Assembly (NCBI GenBank): GCA_963677755.1
Contig: OY782506.1
Location: 620,001-684,000 of the forward strand
Reading direction: 5' to 3'
DNA: 64,000 nucleotides
From: JAIOSF01 sp963677755
GTDB lineage: Bacteria > Campylobacterota > Campylobacteria > Campylobacterales > Arcobacteraceae
Both the position numbers and the translations under genes were made by a program. The notes under the pieces are model-generated. The model was given only the letters and a program-made list of their open reading frames with translations, did no database searches and was not told the DNA's origin. Within the stretch, counting starts at the first letter, position 1. Each line of letters starts with the position of its first letter. Shown here one piece after another: positions 34,279 to 44,161 of this stretch.

Positions 34279-35869
34279 TGTATGCTTCCTCTACTAGTAG
34301 CTTCCCAAGTTCGTGACTTGCATCTACAAAACCTTTTATTGGTAAATCTTTGAGCTCTTTTCTCTCATCAATTGAGTTTATTCTAATTATGATATTTGAA
34401 TCTGGTGCGAAATTTAAAACGGCCTCACTGATAAGTCTTTTCCTTTTTATATCTTGCACAGTGATAATAATACTTTTTGCTTCATCAACTTTTAAAGACT
34501 CCAAAACAGGAAGTTTGTCAAGATGTCCAAAATATGCCATATAACCTAATTTTTTTGCAAGTAAAACATGCTTTAAGTTATTAGAAATAATCACAAAGGG
34601 TGTATTCCTAGAGCTTAATTCTTGTGCAACAATTCGCCCTAACATTGCAAATCCAACTATTACTATATGATTTTTTACTTTAATAGGTGTTATCACATTT
34701 GATTCATAATATTCTTTTGCAAAATATGAGGAAAGTTTATAGATATTATTTACTATAAATGGAGTTAGTATCATAGAGATTACTGTTATTAGTATCAAAA
34801 AACTTGCCATTTGAGGTGAGATAAGGTGATTTGAAAGAGCAAGTGCAAAAATTGCAAATGAAAACTCTCCCACTGAAGCTAATGCAAGAGCAGTTTTAAC
34901 AGCACTACTTTTATCTGATTTTCTAATCATAATAATAAAAATCACTATTGCTTTTAGTAAAAATACACTTACAAATAAAGCAAAAATAATATGAAGATTA
35001 TTAAAAAAATAAAAGACATCTATTTTAGTTCCAACACTAAAGAAAAATGCACCAAGAAGTAAATCTTTGTAGCTAGATATATCAGACTCAACTTTTACAC
35101 TATATCCAGTATCTGCAATAATAACACCAGCAATAAATGCCCCCAAAGAGTATGTAAATCCTAAATCATGTGCTAAAAGTGAAGTTCCTATAACGATAGA
35201 AAAAACTGCTCCCAAAAATAGCTCTTCAAGTCCAGTAGATGCTGAAGATTTGAGCAATATATTTACTATTTTTTTCCCAATTGTAAACATAAATAAAACT
35301 ATCACAAGTGCTGATAAAAAAGTTTGAAAAAGTATTTCTGTTAAAGATAATGTTTCATTTGTTAAAAATGTAATAAGTAATAGTATAGGTATCACTGCTA
35401 AATCTTGAAAGATTAAAATACCTAAAGATTTTTCCCCATAAGGTGTATGAATATCTTTTGAAACTTTTAAGTATGTTAATACAATCGCAGTTGAAGAGAG
35501 TGAAAATGCTAAAGATATGATTAAAGAGGTATTAAAATTTAATGCAAAAATAAAATAGGAGATGATAAATATCACTACAGTACTTAAAACAACTTGTAAA
35601 AAACCATTTACAAGAAGTATCTCTTTCATTTTACGGATTTTGTCAAAATTAAGTTCAAGTCCAATTGTAAACATTAAAAAAACTATTCCAAATTCACCTA
35701 TAAGTTCTAAAGAGTGTATATCAATGCCATTAAAATTGAAAATATAGCTAATGATTGTTCCCGAAAGGATATAACCAATAATATGTGATATACCATATCT
35801 TTTAAATAGTATGTTAAAAACTGTAGCTAAAAAAATTGCTAAAAAAATTGCTAATAATATATTTTCCAT
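34271..35869 (-). CDS. CPA2 family cation/proton antiporter with TrkA-N domain
   Basis: A 532-residue protein. Residues 1-385 form a Kef-type exchanger with about 12 helices (FGIVFLMFTIGLELNFDKIR, SLSSTAIVLTYL, GILIFQDLAVIPILL, YSLGAFIAGVIIADTGY). Residues about 400-520 form a Rossmann RCK/TrkA-N domain with VIVGFAMLGRIVAQEL. It is a close paralogue of the antiporter at 39140 and exchanges K+ or Na+ for H+. It is followed by mobA. Confidence 0.88.
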   Translation of the reverse strand: MENILLAIFLAIFLATVFNILFKRYGISHIIGYILSGTIISYIFNFNGIDIHSLELIGEFGIVFLMFTIGLELNFDKIRKMKEILLVNGFLQVVLSTVVIFIISYFIFALNFNTSLIISLAFSLSSTAIVLTYLKVSKDIHTPYGEKSLGILIFQDLAVIPILLLITFLTNETLSLTEILFQTFLSALVIVLFMFTIGKKIVNILLKSSASTGLEELFLGAVFSIVIGTSLLAHDLGFTYSLGAFIAGVIIADTGYSVKVESDISSYKDLLLGAFFFSVGTKIDVFYFFNNLHIIFALFVSVFLLKAIVIFIIMIRKSDKSSAVKTALALASVGEFSFAIFALALSNHLISPQMASFLILITVISMILTPFIVNNIYKLSSYFAKEYYESNVITPIKVKNHIVIVGFAMLGRIVAQELSSRNTPFVIISNNLKHVLLAKKLGYMAYFGHLDKLPVLESLKVDEAKSIIITVQDIKRKRLISEAVLNFAPDSNIIIRINSIDERKELKDLPIKGFVDASHELGKLLVEEAYNV

Positions 35870-35954
35870 ATAATTATTATATCAAGAATTTATAAAATAG
35901 GTTTAGATTATTTGTATTATTACTATACAAAATTGTATTAATTTTTCTTATTAT

Positions 35955-37670
35955 TTAATCTTCTGTATAAAATTTATGAAGTTCCCGTATAGCTTCATAA
36001 TCATCTTTTCTAAAGTAAGTTAAAATATTAAAAACCTCTTCCCTAGGAATACCTAAACTTAGAAGTGTTTCTGATGCAAGTCTTAAACTACCCTCAGTAG
36101 CTTCTGGCATCGCCCAAGTAGCACCATGCTTCAGTAGTGCTTCTCTTGTCTTCATATCTCGTGTTCTTGCAAGAATTCTCAAAGTAGGGTATTGCGATCG
36201 AATATGAGATATAATCTTTGAAGAGGTGTGGTGATTATCAACTGTGAGTATAACTGCATGTACTTTTTCTAAACCTATCTTATTAAGAAATTCTAAGTCA
36301 CTAAGTTCTCCATAATAAACAGCTCGCCCCTCTTTTTGTCCTAATTCAACTCTTTTTGAATCCAAATCAAATGCCACATAAGATATTCCAGCATGCTCTA
36401 ACATAGTAGCAACAAGTCTTCCAACCCTCCCGTAACCCGCTATTACAACACCACTCCACGCATCTTCAGGAAGATATGCAGATTCTATTTTTATAGGTTC
36501 TGTATCTAGTTTGAGAGCAAGTTTATCTCCAATATTTACAATCATAGGTGTTAAAAGCATACTAAATGAGATAATAGTAACAGCAGCTATAAAAAGCTCA
36601 TCACTTATAACTCCTAAGGCTTTGGCTGCACCAAAAAGTACAAATCCAAACTCTCCACTTTGAGATAATAAAAACGATACTGAAACAGCTGTTGATTTCG
36701 TATATCCCATATATAACATCAAACAAAACAAAGCTACAATTTTAATACCCATAATTATAAAAAGATGTTGAATTAAGATCAATGGATCATGTATCATAGC
36801 ATTGATATCAATAGACATACCAACAGCTATAAAAAACATAGTCATCAAAATCCCTTTATAAGGCTCAACATGGGCTTGTATCTGATAATGGTATTTAGAA
36901 CTTGAAAGCATCATCCCCATAATAAAAGCACCCAAAGCCATTGAAAGACCTGCATGTTCCATTGCCCAAGCTGCAAAAATTACAGAGAGGATGATAGAGA
37001 AGAAAAAAGCTTCTCTATTTTGATGTTTTGCTAAATAGTCCAACATTCTTGGTACTATATATTTCCCAATTGCCACTAATACAACAATAGAACCAAAAGC
37101 GATGAAAATCTGTTCCCACAAAGAGCGATTTTGTGATAGCTCACCACTATCTGCTAAAATAGGAACTAAAGCAAGTAAAGGAACTACTGCTAAATCTTGC
37201 ATCAATAAAATTGCAAAACCACTTTTACCTGTAGGGGAGTAAAGTTGCCCTTTCTCTTGTAAAATTTGCATAACGAAAGCTGTAGATGATAGGGCAAAGG
37301 TAAATCCCACTAAAAGTGCAACTTGCCAAGATTGTGCATAAAAAGTAGCATATAAAAAAATTAGAATTCCAGAAAATATAATTTGGGCACTTCCTAAACC
37401 AAATACCTCTTTTCTCATTGCCCAAAGTTTTGTTGGTTGCATCTCTAAACCTATTACAAACAGAAGTAAAACCACACCAAATTCAGTAATATGGCGTAGT
37501 GAATCAACTTTATCTGTTAATATTGGTCCAGGGGAGTAAGGACCAACAATTACTCCAGCTATTAAAAGTCCTAATATACTACCAAGTCCAAGTCTTTTAG
37601 AAAGAGCAACAAGTAAAGTGGCAACACCAAATAAATAAAGTGTTGAGTTTAGTAGCTCGGAGTTATCCAT
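35955..37670 (-). CDS. KefB/KefC-type potassium/proton antiporter
   Basis: A 571-residue CPA2 exchanger with an N-terminal 12-helix part (LIAGVIVGPYSPG, EFGVVLLLFVIGLEMQP, GFAILLMQDLAVVPLLALVP, GAFIMGMMLSSSKYHYQ) and a C-terminal TrkA-N domain (GVVIAGYGRVGRLVATMLE). It is closer to E. coli KefB/KefC than the two other CPA2 members here. No KefF/KefG ancillary protein is adjacent. Divergent from nhaA, with AAGGAAAAAATATAA before its ATG. Confidence 0.88.
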   Translation of the reverse strand: MDNSELLNSTLYLFGVATLLVALSKRLGLGSILGLLIAGVIVGPYSPGPILTDKVDSLRHITEFGVVLLLFVIGLEMQPTKLWAMRKEVFGLGSAQIIFSGILIFLYATFYAQSWQVALLVGFTFALSSTAFVMQILQEKGQLYSPTGKSGFAILLMQDLAVVPLLALVPILADSGELSQNRSLWEQIFIAFGSIVVLVAIGKYIVPRMLDYLAKHQNREAFFFSIILSVIFAAWAMEHAGLSMALGAFIMGMMLSSSKYHYQIQAHVEPYKGILMTMFFIAVGMSIDINAMIHDPLILIQHLFIIMGIKIVALFCLMLYMGYTKSTAVSVSFLLSQSGEFGFVLFGAAKALGVISDELFIAAVTIISFSMLLTPMIVNIGDKLALKLDTEPIKIESAYLPEDAWSGVVIAGYGRVGRLVATMLEHAGISYVAFDLDSKRVELGQKEGRAVYYGELSDLEFLNKIGLEKVHAVILTVDNHHTSSKIISHIRSQYPTLRILARTRDMKTREALLKHGATWAMPEATEGSLRLASETLLSLGIPREEVFNILTYFRKDDYEAIRELHKFYTED

Positions 37671-37850
37671 TTATATTTTTTCCTTATTCAATTATTTTAT
37701 AGTGATTAGGATTATATCCATAAATTGATTAGGATATAATTTTCCTTAGTGGCTTAAATATCCAATAAAAAACGATTAAGAATAACTATTAATATGATTT
37801 TAAAAGAGTTTTTCATAAAATGATGATATTTACCTTAAAGGAATGTATAG

Positions 37851-39137
37851 ATGACAAAATATGTAGAGACTTTTCAGGATTTTATATCCAAAGAGGCATT
37901 TAGTGGTTTTTTACTTTTTGCTGCAACAATTTTAGCAGTAATTGTAGCTAACTCATCATTTTCACAAGAATATTATGACTTATGGCATCTTCCGTTTGGA
38001 ATGACATTAGGAACACATGATATATCAATGAGTTTATCAATGTGGATAAATGATGGGCTGATGGCACTATTTTTTTTAATGGTTGGACTAGAGATAAAAA
38101 GAGAGATGCTTATAGGTGAGCTTAGTAGTGTCAAAAAAGCTTCATTTCCTGTAGTTGCAGCTATTGGGGGTATGGTGATACCTGCTTTAATTTATGTAGG
38201 ATTAAATCCTACAGATCCAATAGGTTTTGGGGTACCAATGGCTACAGATATAGCTTTTGCTTTAGGTATTTTACTTCTATTGGGGGATAAAGTTCGTCCT
38301 GCTTTAAAGTTATTTTTAGTGGCACTTGCTGTAGTTGATGATTTAGGTGCAGTTTTAGTTGTTGCTACAGTGTATACCAATGAAATCCATACATCATATT
38401 TTTTACATGCGATTTTAATTTATGCACTTATTTGGATACTTAATTTAAGAGGTGTAAAGGCACTTTGGCCATATTTAATTCTTGGAATATTTCTTTGGGT
38501 ATATATCCATGCTATTGGTATTCATGCAACTATTGCTGGAGTGTTACTAGCTTTTGCTATACCAATTAGTTCTAAAATAGAGGAGAAAAAATTTATTGAT
38601 AATTCAAAAAAAGCAATTGATGAATTTGAAAAACATATTGATGATATACCAATCCTTAACCATCATCAAATAGATGCACTAGAAAATATGGCATACGGAT
38701 ATGATAAAGTACAAAATCCTTTGGTTAAATTGGAACATCAACTTCATGGGTTTAGTGCCTTTTTTATTATGCCACTTTTTGCTTTTGCAAATGCAGGAGT
38801 TGTTATAGACTTTAGTGGAGTATCTGCACATCTTATGATAGTGTTGGGAGTTGTTCTTGGACTTGTTATAGGAAAACCTATAGGGATAGTAGCATTTACT
38901 TATTTTGCTTCAAAAATGAAACTTATACATAAACCAGCTAATTTAAGTTGGGAAGAGATTGTTGCTGTTGGATTTTTGGCTGGTATTGGATTTACAATGT
39001 CAATTTTTATAACACATTTAGCCTTTTTAGATGAAAGTGTCATTAGTGCAGTAAAACTTGGTATTTTTATAGCTTCCTTTATCGCTGGTGTATTAGGTGT
39101 TCTACTTATTAATAGAGCATCTAAAAAAAGGGGATAA
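37851..39137 (+). CDS. nhaA: Na+/H+ antiporter NhaA
   Basis: A 428-residue inner-membrane exchanger important for sodium and alkaline-pH tolerance. It has INDGLMALFFLMVGLEIKRE (about 66-85), the ion-binding pair in LAVVDDLGAVLVVA (about 163-164, DD), and ATDIAFALGI. An extra charged loop (about 245-290) separates the halves, as in several epsilonproteobacterial NhaA. TTAAAGGAATGTATAG precedes ATG. Upstream, GATTAGGAT is repeated at 37704 and 37727, possibly a regulator site. Confidence 0.95.
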   Translation: MTKYVETFQDFISKEAFSGFLLFAATILAVIVANSSFSQEYYDLWHLPFGMTLGTHDISMSLSMWINDGLMALFFLMVGLEIKREMLIGELSSVKKASFPVVAAIGGMVIPALIYVGLNPTDPIGFGVPMATDIAFALGILLLLGDKVRPALKLFLVALAVVDDLGAVLVVATVYTNEIHTSYFLHAILIYALIWILNLRGVKALWPYLILGIFLWVYIHAIGIHATIAGVLLAFAIPISSKIEEKKFIDNSKKAIDEFEKHIDDIPILNHHQIDALENMAYGYDKVQNPLVKLEHQLHGFSAFFIMPLFAFANAGVVIDFSGVSAHLMIVLGVVLGLVIGKPIGIVAFTYFASKMKLIHKPANLSWEEIVAVGFLAGIGFTMSIFITHLAFLDESVISAVKLGIFIASFIAGVLGVLLINRASKKRG

Positions 39138-39139
39138 GA

Positions 39140-40735
39140 GTGCTGTCAATTATTGTTTTTGCAATTTTTATCTCTTTAGTATTAAATATTATCCTTAAAA
39201 AGATTTATCTTCCAACAATTATTGGATATATAATGACAGGAACAATTATAGCCTACACATTTGGCTTACATAGTGCTGTTAATAATCATACTTTACAAGA
39301 GATAGCAGAATTTGGAGTAGTATTTTTAATGTTTACAATTGGTTTAGAATTTTCTATTGAACATTTAAAGAAGATGAGAAATGAAGTATTTCTTACGGGA
39401 ACTTTACAAATAGTTATTACAGCAACTATTGTATATCTAATGGCGTATTATATTTTTGGAATTGAACAACAGGTTTCATTTATCATCTCTTTAGCTATAG
39501 CTTTATCATCAACAGCAATTGTTCTAAAAACATTTAATGAAACAGGTGAGATAAATAAAAGATATGGTCAAAGAAGTTTAGGAATTTTAATTATGCAAGA
39601 TATTGCAGTTATCCCTATTTTACTTATTATAGGTTTTTTAAGTAGTAGCAATAGTGATGTACTCTCCTTAGTTGGTAGGATGGTTATAAGTGCTTTGATA
39701 CTGTTAACTCTACTTTGGGTTATAGGAAAATATCTACTTGAACCTTTTTTTGATCAAATTGTAAAAACAAATTCAGATGAACTATTTGTAGGTACAATTT
39801 TATTTTTGGCAATTGGGGCGTCTTATTTAGCACATGCTTTAGGATTTTCTTTTTCTTTGGGTGCTTTTATTGCAGGTATGTTGATTGCAGAAACAAAATA
39901 TAAACATCAAGCAGAAGCAGATTTAATTCCATTTAGAGATATTTTATTGGGAGTGTTCTTTATTACCGTTGGAATGCAAATAAAGTTTGATATTATTTAT
40001 GAATATATTCATATTATTATTGCTTTACTTATTGGTTTTATGTTATTAAAGTTTATTGTAATATTTCTAATTGTAAAAATGAATGAAAGCAAAAGAATTT
40101 CTATAAAAACAGCATTGAGTTTAGTACAAGTTGGAGAGTTTTCATTGGCTTTACTAGAACTTGCCAGATCTAACTCCTTAATAGGACCACCTTATGGGCA
40201 AGTGATGATTGTAACAATAGTATTTTCAATGATAATTACGCCAATAATTTTGAAAAACCTTTCATCAATTACAGATTTTATAACACGCAAGAATTCAGAA
40301 GAGGCGATAGAGATAGAATCAGCAACGGTTACAGGTCATACGGTAATTTTAGGATTTGGAGAGTTTGGAAGAAATATAGCAAAAACATTTAGAGATAATG
40401 GACAGCTTTATATTGCAATAGAAAATAATATAGAAACATATCATCGAGCAAAAAGTATGGGAGAATCCATAGTATTTGGAAATGCAACAAATAAAGCAAT
40501 CTTAAAAAGCACCAATATTTCACAAGCACAAAATGTAATAGTTGCCATTGATAACCCTAAAAAGTTGTATGTAGTATGTGAAACTTTAAAAAAGTATGTA
40601 GATATTCATAAAATTATTGTGAAGATACACACAAGTTCTCAAAAAGAAGAATTAGCAGAGATGGGAATACAAAATATAGTTATAGAAAACGAATTAGCAA
40701 GTGATAAAGTAACTGAATTAATATTAACAAAATAA
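39140..40735 (+). CDS. CPA2 family cation/proton antiporter with TrkA-N domain
   Basis: A 531-residue GTG-started exchanger (AAAAGGGGATAAGA before GTG), 2 bp after nhaA and surely co-transcribed. It has Kef-type helices (FGVVFLMFTIGLEFSIEHLK, IALSSTAIVLKTF, GILIMQDIAVIPILLI, FSLGAFIAGMLIAETKY) and a C-terminal TrkA-N domain (VILGFGEFGRNIAKTF). It is very similar to the product of 34271-35869, so the two flank nhaA/kef as paralogues. Confidence 0.88.
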   Translation: MLSIIVFAIFISLVLNIILKKIYLPTIIGYIMTGTIIAYTFGLHSAVNNHTLQEIAEFGVVFLMFTIGLEFSIEHLKKMRNEVFLTGTLQIVITATIVYLMAYYIFGIEQQVSFIISLAIALSSTAIVLKTFNETGEINKRYGQRSLGILIMQDIAVIPILLIIGFLSSSNSDVLSLVGRMVISALILLTLLWVIGKYLLEPFFDQIVKTNSDELFVGTILFLAIGASYLAHALGFSFSLGAFIAGMLIAETKYKHQAEADLIPFRDILLGVFFITVGMQIKFDIIYEYIHIIIALLIGFMLLKFIVIFLIVKMNESKRISIKTALSLVQVGEFSLALLELARSNSLIGPPYGQVMIVTIVFSMIITPIILKNLSSITDFITRKNSEEAIEIESATVTGHTVILGFGEFGRNIAKTFRDNGQLYIAIENNIETYHRAKSMGESIVFGNATNKAILKSTNISQAQNVIVAIDNPKKLYVVCETLKKYVDIHKIIVKIHTSSQKEELAEMGIQNIVIENELASDKVTELILTK

Positions 40736-40805
40736 AAGAATAGCTTAAATGAAAGATAAAATTTAAAAGTGTAGGCTTTTAGGTTTTATTTTTAAAGTAC
40801 TCTAA
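40735..40805 (+). repeat. 70-bp direct repeat, copy 1
   Basis: Starts AAAGAATAGCTTAAAT and ends TTTTATTTTTAAAGTACTCT. It matches the copy at 40913-40982 at most positions. The 5' end overlaps the last base of the antiporter stop. It occupies the 306-bp gap before the usp gene. Confidence 0.65.
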
Positions 40806-40912
40806 TCAATAAAACTCAAATAATTTGTCAAGAAAGTGTCAAGAGTTATCACCTTGTAAAATTGACATTTTATCTATATTATAGTTACAAGTTAAAATAA
40901 AATCCTTCCTGT

Positions 40913-40982
40913 AAAGAATAACTTAAATTAAAGATAATATTTAAAAAATGCAGACTTTGGTTTTATTTTTAAAGTACTCTAA
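40913..40982 (+). repeat. 70-bp direct repeat, copy 2
   Basis: Starts AAAGAATAACTTAAAT and ends TTTTATTTTTAAAGTACTCT, 178 bp after copy 1 and 60 bp upstream of the universal stress protein ATG. The spacer holds TTGACA and TTATAG words at poor spacing. Either a duplicated promoter/operator or an old tandem duplication. Confidence 0.65.
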
Positions 40983-41041
40983 GAATAAGTGTTTTAAAGA
41001 TGAAATTTATTTCATTGTAAACAAGTAGAAAGGAAATTAAG

Positions 41042-41869
41042 ATGAAAAGAAATATTATAGTTGCAACAGATTTTTCAGAAAGAAGTTTAGAAGTGATTCA
41101 AAGAGCATTTGAATTTGCAAAAGAACATAACAATGTAGTACATGTAGTACATATTATAGAAAAAAGCTTTTTTGATAAAATAAAAGATGAAGCTACACTA
41201 TATAAGAGTGCTTTTTCTCATATTAAAGAAAAGATTCCTACTTTAATAAAAGAGAATTTTCATTGTCGGCAAGACTCTTTAGAGGATGGTATTGAAAGAT
41301 ATGTTAAAGAGCTTGATGCTTATATGGTAATAATAGGAAGTAATGGAGAAAGAAGTTCTATATTAAGACAATTTTTAGGTACAAGTACAAAATCAATTGT
41401 TCGTGCTATTGATGTTCCTTGTCTTATTTTAAAATCAGATAGAGAAAATTTAGATTTTGATTCTATTTTAATGCCCACAGATTTATCTCAATCATCTAAA
41501 TCATATCTTACACGGATACATAATCTTTTTCCTCACACAAAAATAGAGCTTTTGTATAGTTATCTTGTCCCTTTTGAAGGAAGATTAAGTTTTTATGGAA
41601 TGGACAAAGGTGAGTCTTTGTCTTTTCAGGAAAATATGAAAGATTTAGCTCTTACTGAAGCATACAGTTTTTATGATAAATTAGATGTAAATAAAGAAAA
41701 AGTAAAAATATCAGTTATAAAAGAGGGACTTAATCCAGAAGCATTTTCCGTACATGCAGATGAAAAAGGTTGTGATATGATAGCTATTCATACAACAGGT
41801 AACTTTAGTTTTTTTGCATTTGACCTATTGGAGCATTCTCATAAAGATGTTCTGATTACTAAAATTTGA
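41042..41869 (+). CDS. universal stress protein, tandem Usp domains
   Basis: A 275-residue cytoplasmic protein with two UspA folds. The first begins IIVATDFSERSLEVIQRAFE and has IIGSNGERSSILRQFLGTST, the ATP-binding G-x2-G-x9-G-[ST] motif, near residues 98-118. The second begins ILMPTDLSQSSKSYL near residue 142 and lacks a clear glycine loop. It leads the Usp / PII-like / CBS / DUF1538 / NhaP2 operon. AGAAAGGAAATTAAG before ATG is a strong ribosome site. Confidence 0.88.
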   Translation: MKRNIIVATDFSERSLEVIQRAFEFAKEHNNVVHVVHIIEKSFFDKIKDEATLYKSAFSHIKEKIPTLIKENFHCRQDSLEDGIERYVKELDAYMVIIGSNGERSSILRQFLGTSTKSIVRAIDVPCLILKSDRENLDFDSILMPTDLSQSSKSYLTRIHNLFPHTKIELLYSYLVPFEGRLSFYGMDKGESLSFQENMKDLALTEAYSFYDKLDVNKEKVKISVIKEGLNPEAFSVHADEKGCDMIAIHTTGNFSFFAFDLLEHSHKDVLITKI

Positions 41870-41885
41870 TAAGAAGGATACAGAA

Positions 41886-42236
41886 ATGAAATTTGTAGCA
41901 CTTGTTGTAATAGTAACCGTAGAAAATGAAGAGAATATTAAAAAAGTAGCAAAAGAATCAGGTGCCACTGGCGCAATGGTTATACAAGCTAAAGGGAGTG
42001 GTTTTGAGGAGAAAAAAAGTTTTTTTTCTTTGACTTTTGAAGGTAATCATACTATTTTATTATATATTCTTGAAGAAAAAATATCTCGTTCAGTTTTAAA
42101 AGCGATTAAAAAAGAGATAGAAGATGAAAAAAGTGATGGTATGGCATTTACAACTCCCATATCACATATCGTGGGGCTAAATCAAACAATAATAGAAAAG
42201 TTTGAAGATAAAATTAAAAGTGATGAGGTATTATAA
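41886..42236 (+). CDS. PII-like signalling protein
   Basis: A 116-residue protein with the ferredoxin-like PII pattern: a starting strand KFVALVVIVTVENEENIKKV, GATGAMVIQAKGSGF in the place of the T-loop region, and a final strand. The uridylylation Tyr of GlnB is absent. Short PII-like proteins of this kind are often encoded next to DUF1538 membrane proteins, as here, and probably control them by nucleotide binding. AGAAGGATACAGAA precedes ATG. Confidence 0.72.
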   Translation: MKFVALVVIVTVENEENIKKVAKESGATGAMVIQAKGSGFEEKKSFFSLTFEGNHTILLYILEEKISRSVLKAIKKEIEDEKSDGMAFTTPISHIVGLNQTIIEKFEDKIKSDEVL

Positions 42237-42634
42237 TGAAAGAAAAAGTATTAGTAGAAGATATTATGAAAGAAAATGTTACAACAATTGAACCATACGC
42301 AACACTTAAAGATGCGTTAAGACTTATGAAACAAAAAAAAATAAACTCCCTAATAGTTGATAAAAGTTCACCTAGTGATGCTTATGGAATCATTACAAAC
42401 AGCCAAATTTTACGAAAAATATTAGCAGAAGATGGCGATATAGAGCTTTTAAATGTTTATGATATTTATAAAAAACCAGCTTTTTTTGTTTCTTCTAAAA
42501 TAGATGTAAAATATGCAGCTCGTACAATGATGGAGCATGACATTAAAAGAGTTGTTGTGACTGATAACAATGAACTAAAAGGGGTGCTTTCTGTTACAGA
42601 TTTAACAGAGTATGTACTCTCTCTTGTTGATTGA
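42236..42634 (+). CDS. tandem CBS domain protein
   Basis: A 132-residue protein made of two CBS motifs: DIMKENVTTIEPYATLKDAL with a following INSLIVDKSSPSDAYGIIT, and DIYKKPAFFVSSKIDVKYAA with IKRVVVTDNNELKGVLSVTD. CBS pairs bind adenine nucleotides and gate channels or enzymes. The 1-bp overlap with the PII-like gene and the DUF1538 transporter downstream suggest that it senses energy state for that system. Confidence 0.9.
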   Translation: MKEKVLVEDIMKENVTTIEPYATLKDALRLMKQKKINSLIVDKSSPSDAYGIITNSQILRKILAEDGDIELLNVYDIYKKPAFFVSSKIDVKYAARTMMEHDIKRVVVTDNNELKGVLSVTDLTEYVLSLVD

Positions 42635-42658
42635 TTTTAATATTTATAAGTAATTTTT

Positions 42659-44158
42659 ATGCAAGAGATATTAAAACAGTTACGAAACACTTTTTTTGAA
42701 TCAATTATAAATCTTGTCCCCGTTTTAATTATTATAATAGGATTTCAATTTTTTGTATTTCAAGAAGTACCTGAAAATCTTAGCTCTATTGTTTTAGGGT
42801 TTTGTATTGTCATTATTGGAGTAACATTCTTTTTAATGGGACTGGAAATAGGTGTGTTTCCTTTAGGTAATAGCCTATCAAATGAGTTTTTGGAGAAAAA
42901 ATCTCTTTTTTGGTTTATCCTTTTTGGTTTTGCTTTAGGGTTTTCAGCTTCTATAGCAGAACCCGCAATTATAGCAGTTGCAACACAAGCTCAGACTATT
43001 ACAAATGGACAAATTGATGCCTTTACTTTACGGTTAATTATTGCCATTTCCGTTGGACTTATTACCGCATTTGGTGTTTTAAGAACTCTTATTGGATGGT
43101 CTATTGCAAAAATTATTATCATAGGATATTCACTTGTTTTAATTATTACTTATTTTTCACCTCCTGCTATTGTAGGATTGGCTTATGATTCAGGTGGAGT
43201 TGCTACAAATGTTGCGACAGTTCCTTTGATAGTAGCTTTAGGGATAGGAATTGCTTCAGGATTAAGAGGAAGAAGTGTACTTAAAGATGGTTTTGGTTTT
43301 GTGGCACTTGCTGCTATTACACCTATGATTAGTATTCAACTTTATGGTATTTTTGCTTTAGGGACGGACTTTGGGATAGAATCAGCAGGAGCATTGGTAC
43401 AAGGAGCTGAAAAAACAAAAATAGTCATAGAGATGTCATTATTTTCAGTACTTGAGGGTTTAATACAAACTTTTATAAATATATTACCGATTATTATGAC
43501 TATTGTTATTTTTCAATATTTAGTTTTAAGAAAAGCTCTACCAAATCTAGGAAGAGTTGTGATTGGATTTATCTTTTTGGTAATAGGATTATATGGATTT
43601 ATCATTGGTATAAAACTAGGGCTTTTCCCTATAGGTGAGTCAATAGCAAGTAATCTAGTTGATATGAATAGTGTATTTTATATTTTACTTTTTGCTTTTT
43701 TGATTGGATTTGGAACAACTATGGCAGAACCAGCACTTGTAGCTGTAATTAAACAAGCAGATAAGTTCTCTGAAATCAGTCTTAATGTCACTATTATTAG
43801 AATTTTAGTAGCTTTGGGTGTTGGTTTTGGTATTTTGATTGGGACCTATAAAATAGTTCAAGGGTATGATATTTGGATAATTATTAGTATCTTGTATCTC
43901 TTTGTTATAATTTTATCCGCAATAGCCCCGAAGCATATGGTAGGATTTGCTTTTGACCTAGGTGGAGTTACAACCTCTGAGATAACAGTACCTATTGTTA
44001 CAGCTTTTGGTATTTATCTAGCAACAAATATTGAGGGTCGTAATGTTTTAATGGATGGTTTTGGTTTGATAGCTTTTGCTTCTGTATTTCCAATGATTAC
44101 AATATTGTTATATAGTATAGTTACTGAAAAATTACTAAGAAAAGCATCAACACAATAA
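42659..44158 (+). CDS. DUF1538 membrane protein (two copies of the domain)
   Basis: A 499-residue membrane protein with about 12 helices and a clear internal repeat. Half 1 has GLEIGVFPLGNSLSNEFLEK, SIAEPAII and LAYDSGGVATNVATVPLIVA; half 2 has GIKLGLFPIGESIASNLVD, TMAEPALVAV and FAFDLGGVTTSEITVPIVTA. These are the DUF1538 signatures. The transported substrate is unknown. Its neighbours (PII-like, CBS, Usp, K+/H+-type antiporter) suggest ion homeostasis under nucleotide control. Confidence 0.88.
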   Translation: MQEILKQLRNTFFESIINLVPVLIIIIGFQFFVFQEVPENLSSIVLGFCIVIIGVTFFLMGLEIGVFPLGNSLSNEFLEKKSLFWFILFGFALGFSASIAEPAIIAVATQAQTITNGQIDAFTLRLIIAISVGLITAFGVLRTLIGWSIAKIIIIGYSLVLIITYFSPPAIVGLAYDSGGVATNVATVPLIVALGIGIASGLRGRSVLKDGFGFVALAAITPMISIQLYGIFALGTDFGIESAGALVQGAEKTKIVIEMSLFSVLEGLIQTFINILPIIMTIVIFQYLVLRKALPNLGRVVIGFIFLVIGLYGFIIGIKLGLFPIGESIASNLVDMNSVFYILLFAFLIGFGTTMAEPALVAVIKQADKFSEISLNVTIIRILVALGVGFGILIGTYKIVQGYDIWIIISILYLFVIILSAIAPKHMVGFAFDLGGVTTSEITVPIVTAFGIYLATNIEGRNVLMDGFGLIAFASVFPMITILLYSIVTEKLLRKASTQ

Positions 44159-44161
44159 TAT

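Noticed and set aside
40862..40885. TTGACA near a TATTAT/TATAGT word as a sigma-70 promoter for usp
   Set aside because: Spacing between the two words is only about 12 bp, too short for a normal promoter.
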